Shown: piece after piece, positions 1 to 8,872 of the stretch
Layout of the letters: each line of letters starts with the position of its first letter
Numbering within the stretch: the first letter of the stretch is position 1
Assembly (NCBI GenBank): GCA_002356515.1
Contig: AP017605.1
Span: forward strand, 2,914,001-2,978,000
DNA from: Mesorhizobium loti
GTDB lineage: Bacteria > Pseudomonadota > Alphaproteobacteria > Rhizobiales > Rhizobiaceae
DNA length: 64,000 bases
Reading direction: 5' to 3'
Position numbers and translations under genes: made by a program
The notes under the pieces: model-generated
What the model saw: only the letters and a program-made list of their open reading frames with translations
Databases searched by the model: none
Told to the model about the DNA's origin: nothing

Positions 1-1484
1 GCACCATCCGCCAGGAACTGACGCCCACCGAGGACCGCGCGGCCGTGCTACTGCGCATCAATGCCCCACAAGGCGTCAGCCTCGACTACACGACGCAGCA
101 GATGCAGAGGATCGAGAAGCTGATCCAGCCGATGCGCGATTCCGGCGAGATCCGCTCGACCTTCGAGAATGCCGGCCAGAACGGTTCCTACAATTCCGGC
201 TTTATGGTGATGACGCTGGCGCCCTGGAACGAGCGCAGCCGCAGCCAGCAGGAGATCATGGCCGAGATCAGCCAGCTGACCAAGCAGGTGCCGAGCGTAC
301 GCATCTACCCGGTGCAGCCCAACAGCCTCGGCATCCGCGGCGCCGGCAACGGTTTGCAGTTCGCGCTGGTCGGCAACAGTCGCAAGGCGCTCGGCGACGC
401 GGCGGTGAAGATCATCGCCGAGATGCAGAAGGATCCGCGCTTCCAGACGCCGCGCCTGTCGATCGACCCGACGCAACCGCAGCTGGCCGTCGCCATCGAC
501 CGCGAGCGTGCCTCCGACCTCGGCATCGACATATCAGGCCTCGCCGACACCATGCAGGCCATGCTCGACGGCAACGACGTCGTCGACGTCTACATCGCCG
601 ACCGCAGCTATGGCGTGAAGCTGGTCTCGACCACCAATCCGATCAACGATCCGACCGATCTGGAAAATGTCTTCCTGAAGACTGCCGATGGCCGCTTCGT
701 GCCGATGTCGACCATCGCCACGCTGACCGAGCGCGCCGTGCCGCCGTCGCTGTCGCGTGAGCAGCAGCAGCCGTCGGTGGCCATCACCTCCAACCTTTCA
801 GGCAATTTCGCGCTTGGTGATGCGCTGAGCCAAGCCGAGGAGATCGCCACGCCGTTCCTGCCGCCGGGCAGCCGCATCCTGCCGCTGGCCGAGGCCGCGA
901 CGCTGGGCGAAACCAACAGCGCCATGGTCACCATCTTCGGCTTCGCGCTGGTCATCATCCTGCTGGTGCTGGCCGCCCAGTTCGAAAGTTTCGTCAGCGC
1001 CGTCATCATCATGGCAACGGTGCCGCTTGGTTTGGCCTGCGCCATCTTCGCGCTGCTGCTGTCCGGCACCAGCCTCAACGCCTACAGCCAGATCGGTCTT
1101 GTGCTTCTGGTCGGCGTCATGGCCAAGAACGGCATCCTGATCGTCGAATTCGCCAACCAGTTGCGCGACCGCGGGCTCGGTGTGCGCGAGGCGATCGAGC
1201 AGGCCTCGATCATCCGCCTACGGCCGGTGATGATGACGATGATCTGCACCATCCTTGGCGGCGTGCCGCTGGTGCTGGCCGCCGGCGCGGGTGCCGAGGC
1301 ACGCGTGGCGCTCGGCTGGGTCATCGTCGGCGGGCTGGGGCTGGCCACCATATCGACACTGTTCCTGACGCCAGTCGCCTATCTCCTGCTTGGCCGCTTC
1401 GTCACCCCGAAGACCCATGAGGAGACACGCCTCAAGCGCGAGCTCGAGGAAGCCGCTTACGTCGGTGTGGAGCCCGCGGAGTAG
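1..1484 (+). CDS. RND efflux transporter, C-terminal part (5' truncated)
   Basis: This is the C-terminal half of an inner-membrane RND (HAE1/AcrB-like) proton-driven multidrug pump. The reading frame is open from the first complete codon at position 3, so the gene starts before the window. The visible part has a porter/docking region, then hydrophobic segments from about residue 310 of the visible chain. The TM10-11 signature VGVMAKNGILIVEFAN is clear, and the following loop (RDRGLGVREAIEQAS) and RLRPVMMT are typical of the family. The tail is short and charged. The adaptor gene probably lies upstream, outside the window. It converges with the GtrA gene, 3 bp away. Substrate unknown. Confidence 0.93.
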   Translation, partial: TIRQELTPTEDRAAVLLRINAPQGVSLDYTTQQMQRIEKLIQPMRDSGEIRSTFENAGQNGSYNSGFMVMTLAPWNERSRSQQEIMAEISQLTKQVPSVRIYPVQPNSLGIRGAGNGLQFALVGNSRKALGDAAVKIIAEMQKDPRFQTPRLSIDPTQPQLAVAIDRERASDLGIDISGLADTMQAMLDGNDVVDVYIADRSYGVKLVSTTNPINDPTDLENVFLKTADGRFVPMSTIATLTERAVPPSLSREQQQPSVAITSNLSGNFALGDALSQAEEIATPFLPPGSRILPLAEAATLGETNSAMVTIFGFALVIILLVLAAQFESFVSAVIIMATVPLGLACAIFALLLSGTSLNAYSQIGLVLLVGVMAKNGILIVEFANQLRDRGLGVREAIEQASIIRLRPVMMTMICTILGGVPLVLAAGAGAEARVALGWVIVGGLGLATISTLFLTPVAYLLLGRFVTPKTHEETRLKRELEEAAYVGVEPAE

Positions 1485-1487
1485 CTG

Positions 1488-1898
1488 CTACTTCAGCAAC
1501 CGGCCTTCGATCGACCAGCGCGCGGCAAGGAAATTCAGCACCGCCGCCACGATGACACCGACGACCTTCGCCGGCCACACGCCGGCAATGCCGGCGAACA
1601 GCGCGATCGACAGGCTGGAGACGCCGAGCGAAATCAGCGCCCCAAGCGAGACGAAGCGCAGGAAGGCGTCATGCAGCCGGATGGCCTGGTTGCGTTCGAA
1701 CGACCAGAAACCATTGGCCACGAAAGAGAAGACGACGGCGATCGACCATGAGACGACGTTGGCCGGCAGCGGCGGGACATGCAGCTTGAGCAGCAGGAAA
1801 AAGCCGGCAAGGTCGATGGCCGTGTTCACCAGCCCGACTAGGGCAAAGCGCACGATCTTGCTGCCGGTCGAACGGCGGGGCTGGTCGGCGCCACTCAT
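1488..1898 (-). CDS. GtrA family membrane protein
   Basis: A 136-residue protein with four predicted membrane helices, the size and pattern of GtrA/DPMS2-type proteins. These are thought to move or anchor polyprenyl-linked sugars across the inner membrane together with a GT2 glycosyltransferase. The start MSGADQPRRS was chosen because its ATG overlaps the deacetylase stop as ATGA; the longer frame upstream is only the shadow of that gene. It is the last gene of a four-gene minus-strand set (GT87-like, GT2, ChbG/HpnK, GtrA) with overlapping junctions, which supports a joint role in modifying a lipid-linked sugar or surface polymer. Confidence 0.85.
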   Translation of the reverse strand: MSGADQPRRSTGSKIVRFALVGLVNTAIDLAGFFLLLKLHVPPLPANVVSWSIAVVFSFVANGFWSFERNQAIRLHDAFLRFVSLGALISLGVSSLSIALFAGIAGVWPAKVVGVIVAAVLNFLAARWSIEGRLLK

Positions 1899-2713
1899 CC
1901 CTTGCCGTCCATGATCTCGACGCCGGCGCGGGCGAGGCTCGCACCGAACGCGTCCGAAGCCAGCGCCGCGTATTCCACCTCGCGCACGCCTTGCATCGGG
2001 TCGCGCGCCCGCAGCGTCTCGTCGACATGGCCGGGGTGGCACATGAACAGGCCTCGTTCCGGCAGCGCCTCGACAGCGGCCTGCAGAACCGGCTCGAACC
2101 GTTCGGGTTGCCGCCAGTCATAGATACCGGTCAGCGGCGCGAAAAGGGTGAACCCGGCGCGGGCCATCGAGCGGTTGAAGCCGGCAGCCACGGCAGCGAT
2201 TGCCGCGACTTTCGGCGCCACGGCGGCATTGCCCAGCGCCGGCGCACCGCGCAGCGCCGGCCTGCCGCCAGCTTCGGAAAAATGCGCCCGCAGCCATTTG
2301 CGCACGACAGGCAGGAAATGCACGTGCTGGTGCCCGTCTATGAAGTCAGGTTGGCGGCCAAGCGCTTCGACGAAGCGGCTGTACTGCGCGTCGAGCTCGG
2401 CATGGACATCCCGCTCGTCAATGTTTCCGCGCAGGACCGGCAGTGCCAAGGAACGCAGCGGCGGCAGCCGGCCTTCCGGCGCCAGGCTCGATTGGCCGGT
2501 GGTGGCCGGCTGGTCGGTGAGGGTCAGGTGCAGCCCGACCGCGGCACGGCCGCACAGCAGCTTTATACGCGCCGCCGCATCCGGCCATTCCGGAAAGCCG
2601 GTCATGCAACTGGTGCCGGTCAGCCGGCCGCGATCGAGCAGGTCGAGAATTCCGGCGGAGACGCCGGGTGCCAGGCCATAGTCGTCGGCGATCAGGCGGA
2701 TGCGCCGCGTCAT
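1895..2713 (-). CDS. ChbG/HpnK (YdjC) family carbohydrate deacetylase
   Basis: A 272-residue YdjC-fold deacetylase. The N-terminal IADDYGLAPG carries the Asp pair, and DGHQHVHFLP supplies the metal-binding histidines. A further MCHPGHVDE motif lies near the C-terminus, as in ChbG and the hopanoid-associated HpnK. The family removes N-acetyl groups from amino-sugar conjugates. Its stop overlaps the GtrA start by 4 bp, and its own start overlaps the GT2 stop by 4 bp, so translation is probably coupled. The GT2 and GtrA neighbours suggest the substrate is a lipid-linked HexNAc; whether that lipid is polyprenol or hopanoid cannot be told, since no hopanoid genes are in view. Confidence 0.82.
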   Translation of the reverse strand: MTRRIRLIADDYGLAPGVSAGILDLLDRGRLTGTSCMTGFPEWPDAAARIKLLCGRAAVGLHLTLTDQPATTGQSSLAPEGRLPPLRSLALPVLRGNIDERDVHAELDAQYSRFVEALGRQPDFIDGHQHVHFLPVVRKWLRAHFSEAGGRPALRGAPALGNAAVAPKVAAIAAVAAGFNRSMARAGFTLFAPLTGIYDWRQPERFEPVLQAAVEALPERGLFMCHPGHVDETLRARDPMQGVREVEYAALASDAFGASLARAGVEIMDGKG

Positions 2714-3684
2714 GCGCCCGGCGGCCTGTCCGGAACGTCGCCACGCACGACATCGCGTACGATATAGACCGGCCGATCCTTACTTTCCGAGAGCGTGACC
2801 CAGACATATTCGCCGATCAGGCCGAGCAAGGTGAGATTGAGGCCGCCGAGCAGGACGACGGCGACCATGAGGCTGGGATAGCCGGGGACGGCGATACCGT
2901 AGAACAACACCTCGAAGAACACCTTGGCGCCGTAGATGATGCCCGCCAGCGCCGCCAGCATCCCGCTCAGGCTGATGATGCGCAGCGGTATAACGGAAAA
3001 CGACGTAAACCCTTCCAGCGAGAAGGCGATCAGGTTGAGCCGGCTCCATTTCGAGGTGCCGACAGCGCGGTTTTCCGGCGAATATTGTATGGCTTTCTGG
3101 CGGAAGCCGGCCCAGGCGAACAGGCCCTTGTTGAAGCGCCGCTTGTCGCGCAGGCTCGTCAGCGCGCGCACCACGGCGCCACGCATGACGCGGAAGTCAC
3201 CGGCATTTTCTGGAATGTCGAAACGCTGGCTGCTGTTGATCAGGCTGTAGAACAGCTTCGCCAGTTGGCTGCGCCGCCAGCTGGCCTCGCGGCGGTCGTT
3301 CTGCGCGAAGACGACATCGATATCCGGGTTTTCCACCAGCTCGGCTATCATCCTCAGGCTGGTGTCCATCGAATGCTGCAGGTCGGCGTCCATGACCAGC
3401 GCCATGTCGCCGCGCGACTGGTCTAGGCCGGCGAGCACCGCGACCTCCTTGCCGAAATTGCGGCTGAGCCGGACGATCTCCCAGGAGCCCGACAGCGCCC
3501 GCGAGAACCGCTCGGCGCCATCATCGCGGCTGCCATCGTCGACCAGGATCTTGTGGACTTCGATGCCGAAGCGCTGCGACACCTGGGCTTCAAGCTTGTC
3601 GAGCAATGCGGCAAACGCCGATGCCGATTGCGCCTCGTTGAAGAACGGCGCCACGATATCAAGAACGGGCCGCGACTCAGCCAT
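2710..3684 (-). CDS. Glycosyltransferase family 2, ArnC/DPM1-like
   Basis: A GT-A fold glycosyltransferase with two C-terminal membrane helices, like the polyprenyl-phosphate sugar transferases ArnC/DpmS/GtrB. Visible are LDIVAPFFNE at the N-terminus, VDDGSRDDG, and the metal-binding MDADLQHS. The hydrophobic pair is near residues 230-300. It probably makes a polyprenyl-phosphate sugar donor at the inner membrane. The start MAESRPVLD is used; an alternative ATG at 3702 adds six residues (MKGLSQ). It lies directly downstream of the GT87-like gene, overlapping its last codons. Confidence 0.88.
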   Translation of the reverse strand: MAESRPVLDIVAPFFNEAQSASAFAALLDKLEAQVSQRFGIEVHKILVDDGSRDDGAERFSRALSGSWEIVRLSRNFGKEVAVLAGLDQSRGDMALVMDADLQHSMDTSLRMIAELVENPDIDVVFAQNDRREASWRRSQLAKLFYSLINSSQRFDIPENAGDFRVMRGAVVRALTSLRDKRRFNKGLFAWAGFRQKAIQYSPENRAVGTSKWSRLNLIAFSLEGFTSFSVIPLRIISLSGMLAALAGIIYGAKVFFEVLFYGIAVPGYPSLMVAVVLLGGLNLTLLGLIGEYVWVTLSESKDRPVYIVRDVVRGDVPDRPPGA

Positions 3685-4891
3685 TTGCGACAGGCCTTTC
3701 ATTCATCACTTTGTCTCGCGTCACCTTGTCTCGTGCCCCCTTGTCTCCTGCGTTCGCCCAGAACCACCAGATCAGGGAGCCGGCGACAATGGTAACCGCG
3801 ATCGGCCGGAACCAAGGATACGTGAAATCCTGGATATGGCGCTCGATGCCGGTCAGCCCCGTCAGGAACAGGGTCACCGCTAGCACCGACGCCAGTGCAC
3901 CGCCGCGTTCCTCGCGCCACAACAAGGCGACAGCGAGACCGGCGGGCACGGCGATCATGGCATAGGTGTTGGGCTCGACGCGCGGGTTGAAGACGCACAT
4001 GTAGAACGTCGCCGTCAGGAAGATGGCGAGACCAGCCGTTCCGCGTTCGAGCTTGCGATCGAACCAGATGACGGCTGAAAGCGTAAACAGGGCCATGACG
4101 ATGCGCACGATCGTGGCGCCGAATTCCGGGATGGGCAGCCCCACACGGGTAAACGGCGCCGTGAAGTCGGTGGGGACGAAATGGCTGGTGTTGTCGACGG
4201 CCATCGAGGTCAGCATCTGGCCAAAAACACGATACTGGTCGTTGAGATAGCTTGCGGGGGCGAAAGCGTAGGGCAGTGCGAGGACGAACAGCACCGCCAG
4301 CACCAGCAGCGGTATCAGCCGCAGGCGCAGGGCGCCCACCAACAGCAGCATGATGATCGCGGTCGGCTTGGCGATGATCGCGACCGAAGCCCAGAAGAAG
4401 GTTTCGGCGCGCCGCCCTTCGAGCGCCGACAAGGTGAGAAGCCAGCAGGCGCCGGTCAAGAGGATCGTCGCCTGGCCGTTGCGGATCGCACCCAGCGCCA
4501 TCGGCAGGGCAAGGAACAGCCCAAAGGACAGCAACCATGGCAACTCCCCGTCGCCGAGCTTGCGCACCTGCCGCATCGCGGCGAAGGTCAGCACCGCGAA
4601 ACCTATGATATGCCACGCTAGGCCGCCCAGATGCGGGCCGAGCTTGAACAGCGGAACATAGAGCGCGGCAAAGGCCGGCGCGTAGAGATACCCCATCTCG
4701 GACTGGAGATCATAGAGCGGCCGGCCGGCCAAAAACTCCTGGCTGCCATATCTGTAGGCCGACAGCACGCTACGCGTGTCAGGCGCCAACAGAACGAGGA
4801 CAAGAACGACCAGGAACGCTCCGATCCACAGGCCAAGTCCCAAACGGTCGAAAACCGGCTTGGACATCGTCATCAAGACACCCCACAACAC
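3677..4891 (-). CDS. GT87-like polytopic membrane glycosyltransferase
   Basis: A 404-residue protein with about ten hydrophobic segments and little else, resembling the DUF2029/GT87 family. These are GT-C transferases that use polyprenyl-phosphate sugars on the periplasmic side. The extracytoplasmic loop after the first helix has the short charged pattern usual for such enzymes. The start could be MLWGVLMTM or the internal MTMSKPV at residue 7. It is the first gene of the minus-strand operon leading into GT2, deacetylase and GtrA, so it may transfer the sugar made by the GT2 protein. The exact acceptor cannot be read from the sequence. Confidence 0.75.
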   Translation of the reverse strand: MLWGVLMTMSKPVFDRLGLGLWIGAFLVVLVLVLLAPDTRSVLSAYRYGSQEFLAGRPLYDLQSEMGYLYAPAFAALYVPLFKLGPHLGGLAWHIIGFAVLTFAAMRQVRKLGDGELPWLLSFGLFLALPMALGAIRNGQATILLTGACWLLTLSALEGRRAETFFWASVAIIAKPTAIIMLLLVGALRLRLIPLLVLAVLFVLALPYAFAPASYLNDQYRVFGQMLTSMAVDNTSHFVPTDFTAPFTRVGLPIPEFGATIVRIVMALFTLSAVIWFDRKLERGTAGLAIFLTATFYMCVFNPRVEPNTYAMIAVPAGLAVALLWREERGGALASVLAVTLFLTGLTGIERHIQDFTYPWFRPIAVTIVAGSLIWWFWANAGDKGARDKVTRDKVMNERPVANG

Positions 4892-5079
4892 CCGGAACAG
4901 GTTCGGTCCAGCACTGTCCCGGCATTCGATGGCGGCGGCATATCACGGACAAAGCGGCGAGGCATAGGGGCTGAAGGACGCGCTTATGAACTCGACAGGC
5001 CGCTGCGGATGGGTGGACGCCCGCGCGTCCTAACCGGAAAGAGGCCTCGAAAAGCTCCCCGGCACCGCTTCGAATGGCA

Positions 5080-6126
5080 TCAAGGCCGGATGAAAACCTT
5101 GCCGTTGGGCTTGGCGAGTTCCGCCGGCACCCGCGCCATGGCCTCGGCGAGCGGCACGACAGCCGTCACGTCGGTCGACCAGCGCCCGTCGGAGAAACGC
5201 TTCTGCGCTTCCAGGATCGCCGGACCGCGCCGCTCCCCGGATTGCCGCATCCATTCGCTCAGCCAGAAGCCTTCGATATGCTTGTGCTGGAAGATCAACT
5301 GGCCGGGCTCTCGGATGATGGTGGCGTCGGTGTCGAGCCGTCCATAGATGATCCAGCGCGCCCGTTTCGGCATCGCATGGAAGATGCCTGAGGCCAGCGG
5401 CCCGGTGACCGCGTCGAGGAAGATGCGCGGTTGTTCGGCCTTCATCACCTCGCGCAGCGTGGCCTCGAAATCCGGCGCCTTCTCGTTCAGCACATGGGCA
5501 GCGCCGATCTCTTTCAGAAGCGCAATCTGCTCGTCGCGGCGGACGGTGACGATAGGCCGAAACCCTTCCTCCTTAGCCAGGCCGATGATCAGCTTGCAAA
5601 GCTGGCTGGCGCCGGCGGTCATGATGAAGGCCTTTTCGCCCTCCTGTTTGACGATGTCGAACATGGCGATGGCAGTAAGCGGATTGACGATCATTGCCGC
5701 GCCATCATCGTCGCGCACCGTGTCGAGCAGCGGAATGCAGGCTGCCGCCTCGGCGACGGCATATTCGGCCCACGAACCCCAATTGGTGAGGCCGGTGGCG
5801 AAGGCGACGCGCTTGCCGACGAGGCTCTTGGCGTAAGGCTCGTCGCCGCCGGCGACCACGGCGCCGACGCCCTCGAAGCCGGCCGGCCGGCCCTTGGCGC
5901 GCGGCTGGCCGTACTGGCCCTTGATGAAGGCGACATCGGACGGATTGATTGAAGCCAGGCTGACCTTGATCAGCACCTGGCTCGGTCCGGGCGCCGGCAC
6001 CGCGATGCTGCCCGGCACGAGATAAGGCTCCATTGCCTCCAGCGCACTGCCGCTGGGCGTCTTGGTGTAGCCGTCGCCGACCAGGAGCAGCGCCTTCATT
6101 TCGGAGGGAATGGTCATCGGTGACAC
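5080..6126 (-). CDS. MDR-superfamily NAD(P)H oxidoreductase (zinc-independent type)
   Basis: A 348-residue medium-chain dehydrogenase/reductase. The N-terminal GroES-like domain contains ASINPSDVAFIKGQYG and GFEGVGAVV, and the nucleotide domain follows MTAGASQLCKLI. The Cys/His ligands of the catalytic and structural zinc sites of alcohol dehydrogenases are absent, which points to a quinone-oxidoreductase or enoyl-reductase subgroup. It stands 49 bp downstream of the ACAD gene on the same strand and may be co-transcribed with it, which would suggest reduction of an unsaturated or carbonyl intermediate of that pathway. The start could also be the internal MTIPSEM. Confidence 0.83.
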   Translation of the reverse strand: MSPMTIPSEMKALLLVGDGYTKTPSGSALEAMEPYLVPGSIAVPAPGPSQVLIKVSLASINPSDVAFIKGQYGQPRAKGRPAGFEGVGAVVAGGDEPYAKSLVGKRVAFATGLTNWGSWAEYAVAEAAACIPLLDTVRDDDGAAMIVNPLTAIAMFDIVKQEGEKAFIMTAGASQLCKLIIGLAKEEGFRPIVTVRRDEQIALLKEIGAAHVLNEKAPDFEATLREVMKAEQPRIFLDAVTGPLASGIFHAMPKRARWIIYGRLDTDATIIREPGQLIFQHKHIEGFWLSEWMRQSGERRGPAILEAQKRFSDGRWSTDVTAVVPLAEAMARVPAELAKPNGKVFIRP

Positions 6127-6175
6127 TCCTTGGTTGTTGGCGGAAGGACCATGGCGCAGCGGACCGAGCTGCTGT

Positions 6176-7417
6176 TCAGACCTTCTCCTGCGTGTATCTC
6201 TTCAACTCCGTCCTCGCCACCTGGCGGCGATGCACGGCGTCGGGCCCGTCGGCGAGGCGCAATGTCCGCAAATGCGTCCACGAGCGCGCCAGCGGCGTGT
6301 CCTGGCTGATGCCTTGTGCACCGAACATCTGCACCGCCTCGTCGGTAACCTTGAGCGCGACGCGCGGCGCGATGACCTTGATCTGGCTGATCCAGGGGGC
6401 AGCGGCGCGCGCATCGCCCTGGTCGATCATCCACGCCGCCTTGAGACAGAGCAGCCGGGCCATCTCGATGTCCATGCGGCATTCGGCGATGATGTCGAAA
6501 TTGGCGCCGAGTTTCGCCAGCTTCTGGCCGAAGGCCTCGCGGCGCACGGAGCGCTGGCACAGCATCTCCAGCGCCATCTCGGCCTGGCCGATGGCGCGCA
6601 TGCAGTGATGGATGCGGCCGGGGCCAAGCCGGCCTTGCGCGATTTCGAACCCCCTGCCCTCGCCGAGGATCAGGTTTGTTGCCGGGACCCTGACATTGTC
6701 GAAGCGCAGGTGCATGTGGCCATGCGGCGCGTCATCGTCGCCATAGACCTGCATGGCGCGGACCTTGGTCACGCCCTTTGTGTCCGCGGGCACCAGGATC
6801 ATCGAATGGCGGCGGTGCTGCGGCTCGCCGTCGCCGCCGGTCCGCACCATGACGATATAGATGGCGCAGCGTGGATCGCCGGCGCCTGAGGCCCACCATT
6901 TCTCGCCGTTGAGGACATAGTCGTCGCCCTGCCGCTCGCAGCGCATCGAAATGTTGGTAGCGTCGGACGAGGCGACATCGGGCTCGGTCATCAGATAGGC
7001 CGAGCGGATTTTCCCGTCCAGAAGCGGTTCAAGCCACGCTTTCTTATGGTCGGCCGAGCCGTAGCGCTCCAGCACCTCCATATTGCCGGTGTCCGGGGCC
7101 GAGCAGTTGAAAGTCTCCGCGCCGAGATGCGCCTTGCCCATTTCCTCGGCGAGATAGGCATATTCGACGGTGGAAAGGCCGTAGCCGCGCTCCGAGCCGG
7201 TCAGCCAGAAATTCCACAGGCCGCGCTCTTTTGCGGTCTTCTTCAGCCCTTCGAGGATCTCGCTCTGGCGGGCGCTGTAGGTCCAGCGGTCGCCCGCCTT
7301 GCCCACCTCGCCCAAAAATTCCTTGTCGAGCGGCATGATCTCGTCGCGCACCATGGCCGCGACGCGCGCGTGGACCGGCTTCAGCCGCTCGGTCATGCCG
7401 AGATTCATCTCCGTCAT
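6176..7417 (-). CDS. Acyl-CoA dehydrogenase, ACAD10/ACAD11-like
   Basis: A 413-residue FAD acyl-CoA dehydrogenase. Visible are LMTEPDVASSDATNI and NGEKWWASGAGDP of the middle domain, GPGRIHHCMRAIG at the start of the C-terminal helical domain, and MFGAQGISQDTPLA near the end. The NFWLTGSERGYGLS and GRIHHCMR wording is characteristic of the ACAD10/11 group, whose mammalian members are fused to an APH-type kinase. Here the kinase is a separate gene at 8869-9903 in the divergent operon. In ACAD11 and the Pseudomonas lva system this enzyme class acts on 4-phosphoacyl-CoA, giving net dehydration. The start MTEMNLGM was kept. Confidence 0.93.
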   Translation of the reverse strand: MTEMNLGMTERLKPVHARVAAMVRDEIMPLDKEFLGEVGKAGDRWTYSARQSEILEGLKKTAKERGLWNFWLTGSERGYGLSTVEYAYLAEEMGKAHLGAETFNCSAPDTGNMEVLERYGSADHKKAWLEPLLDGKIRSAYLMTEPDVASSDATNISMRCERQGDDYVLNGEKWWASGAGDPRCAIYIVMVRTGGDGEPQHRRHSMILVPADTKGVTKVRAMQVYGDDDAPHGHMHLRFDNVRVPATNLILGEGRGFEIAQGRLGPGRIHHCMRAIGQAEMALEMLCQRSVRREAFGQKLAKLGANFDIIAECRMDIEMARLLCLKAAWMIDQGDARAAAPWISQIKVIAPRVALKVTDEAVQMFGAQGISQDTPLARSWTHLRTLRLADGPDAVHRRQVARTELKRYTQEKV

Positions 7418-7500
7418 CGGTCGCTAACCCTTCATAGAGGCCCGGCAATTTACCCGTGGCAAGGATGACCGCACTTCGGATAGCCTTGTCAACGCGAACT

Positions 7501-7517
7501 CTTTGCCCAGGGCAAAG
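7501..7517. promoter_or_regulatory. Perfect 17-bp palindrome, probable operator
   Basis: CTTTGCCCAGGGCAAAG is an 8-1-8 perfect inverted repeat between the divergent ACAD and SDR genes. It lies 4 bp upstream of the SDR Shine-Dalgarno GGAGG (7521-7525). In RNA it would form a small hairpin next to the ribosome site; in DNA it looks like a dimeric repressor operator. The matching regulator is not identified: the TetR gene at the end of the operon has a different, GTAC-containing motif in its own promoter. Confidence 0.5.
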
Positions 7518-7531
7518 CGCGGAGGATTGGA

Positions 7532-8347
7532 ATGGCCTATCTCGACGAGCTGTTTTCGGTGGCCGGCAAGACCGCGCTGGTGACGGGCGCGGCGACCGGC
7601 ATCGGCCGCATGGCGGCGACAGCGCTGGTCAAGGGCGGCGCCAGCGTCATGATCGCTTCGCGCAAGGGCGAGGACTGCATCAGGGTCGCCAATGCGCTGA
7701 ACGGGCTCGGCGCCCCTGGCCGGGCCGAGGGCTTCGCCGGCGACGTCTCCAGCGAGGCTGGCATCGCCGCACTCGTCGCCGAGGTCAAGGCGCGAACCGG
7801 CAAACTCGACATTCTGATCAACAATGCCGGCGTTTCCTGGGGCGCGCCGATCGAGAGCTTCCCCTATTCGGCATGGGCCAAGGTGCTCGGCGTCAACGTC
7901 ACCGCGGTCTTCCATCTGACGCGTGAATTGCTGCCGCTGCTGGAAGCCGCCGCCAGCGATGCGGATCCGGCCCGCGTGATCAATCTCGGTTCGGTGATGG
8001 GCACGCAGCCGTTGGCCGACGACGCCTATTCCTACACGGCGTCCAAGGCCGCGGTCCATCATCTGACACGTACGCTCGCGCTCGAGTTCGCCGCCCGGCG
8101 CATCACCGTCAACGCCTTTGCTCCCGGCCCCTTTCAGAGCCGCATGACGGCCTTTGCCACCGGTACCGATGAACAGGCCAGACACGTCGGCAGCCATGTT
8201 CCGATCGGCCGTATCGGCGCAGCGGATGACATTGCCGGCGCAACGCTCTATTTGTGCAGCCGTGCAGGCAGCTATGTCACCGGCGCCATCCTGCCGATCG
8301 ACGGCGGGCAGTCGGTGCAGCATGGATTGACCTTGTTCAAGGAATGA
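7532..8347 (+). CDS. SDR family oxidoreductase (3-oxoacyl reductase-like)
   Basis: A 271-residue short-chain dehydrogenase. The cofactor motif TGAATGIG, the NNAG motif and the catalytic YTASK are all present, with GSVMG before the catalytic Tyr. An Arg in IASRKGE after the second strand favours NADP(H). The C-terminal IDGGQSVQ is standard. A good SD (GGAGG) precedes the ATG. It opens the plus-strand operon SDR-MaoC-APH kinase-SDR, divergent from the ACAD gene, so it probably oxidises a hydroxyacyl-CoA in the same pathway. Confidence 0.92.
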   Translation: MAYLDELFSVAGKTALVTGAATGIGRMAATALVKGGASVMIASRKGEDCIRVANALNGLGAPGRAEGFAGDVSSEAGIAALVAEVKARTGKLDILINNAGVSWGAPIESFPYSAWAKVLGVNVTAVFHLTRELLPLLEAAASDADPARVINLGSVMGTQPLADDAYSYTASKAAVHHLTRTLALEFAARRITVNAFAPGPFQSRMTAFATGTDEQARHVGSHVPIGRIGAADDIAGATLYLCSRAGSYVTGAILPIDGGQSVQHGLTLFKE

Positions 8348-8386
8348 CATTTTCCGGCCGTAGAAGCCGGAGGTGAACTGGAGGAC

Positions 8387-8872
8387 ATGAGCGTGGAACC
8401 GATCAGTCTCGACGTGCTTCTGGCCAGTGTCGGCAAGGAAGTGGGCGTTTCGCCGTGGCGGGTGGTGACGCAGCGCATGATCGACCAGTTCGCCGACGCC
8501 ACCGACGACCACCAGTTCATCCACTGCGACCCTGAGCGGGCCAAGCGCGAAACGCCGTTCGGCGGCACCATCGCGCATGGCTTCCTGTCGCTGTCGCTGC
8601 TGTCGGCGATGACATTCGAGACAATGCCGCCGCTGGAGAACAGCAAGATGGGCGTCAACCACGGCTTCGATTCGCTGCGCTTCCTGGCCCCGGTGAAGAC
8701 CGGCGCGCGCATCCGCACCCGTTTCGTGCTGGCTGACGTCAAGGTCAGGCCATCCGGCTGGGTGCAGACGGCGCATGACGTGACGATCGAGATCGAGGGC
8801 TCGAAGAAACCGGCGCTGACCGCCCGCTGGCTGACGCTGACGCTGATCGAACGCCAGCCCGAGACCGCATGA
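8387..8872 (+). CDS. MaoC-like hotdog dehydratase/hydratase
   Basis: A 161-residue MaoC-type enoyl-CoA hydratase. The hydratase-2 segment is visible as MIDQFADATDDHQFIHCDPERAK with the catalytic Asp and His, followed by GGTIAHGFLSLSLLSAM. It would hydrate the enoyl-CoA product of the ACAD reaction. The stop overlaps the kinase start as ATGA. The ATG at 8387 is only 2 bp from GGAGG; a GTG at 8393 (MEPISLDV) has better spacing and may be the real start. Confidence 0.92.
   Translation: MSVEPISLDVLLASVGKEVGVSPWRVVTQRMIDQFADATDDHQFIHCDPERAKRETPFGGTIAHGFLSLSLLSAMTFETMPPLENSKMGVNHGFDSLRFLAPVKTGARIRTRFVLADVKVRPSGWVQTAHDVTIEIEGSKKPALTARWLTLTLIERQPETA

Noticed and set aside
5015..5030. GGACGC-CCGC-GCGTCC hairpin between the GT87-like and MDR genes
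   Set aside because: Six-base stem without a T-run on either strand; not enough for a terminator call.
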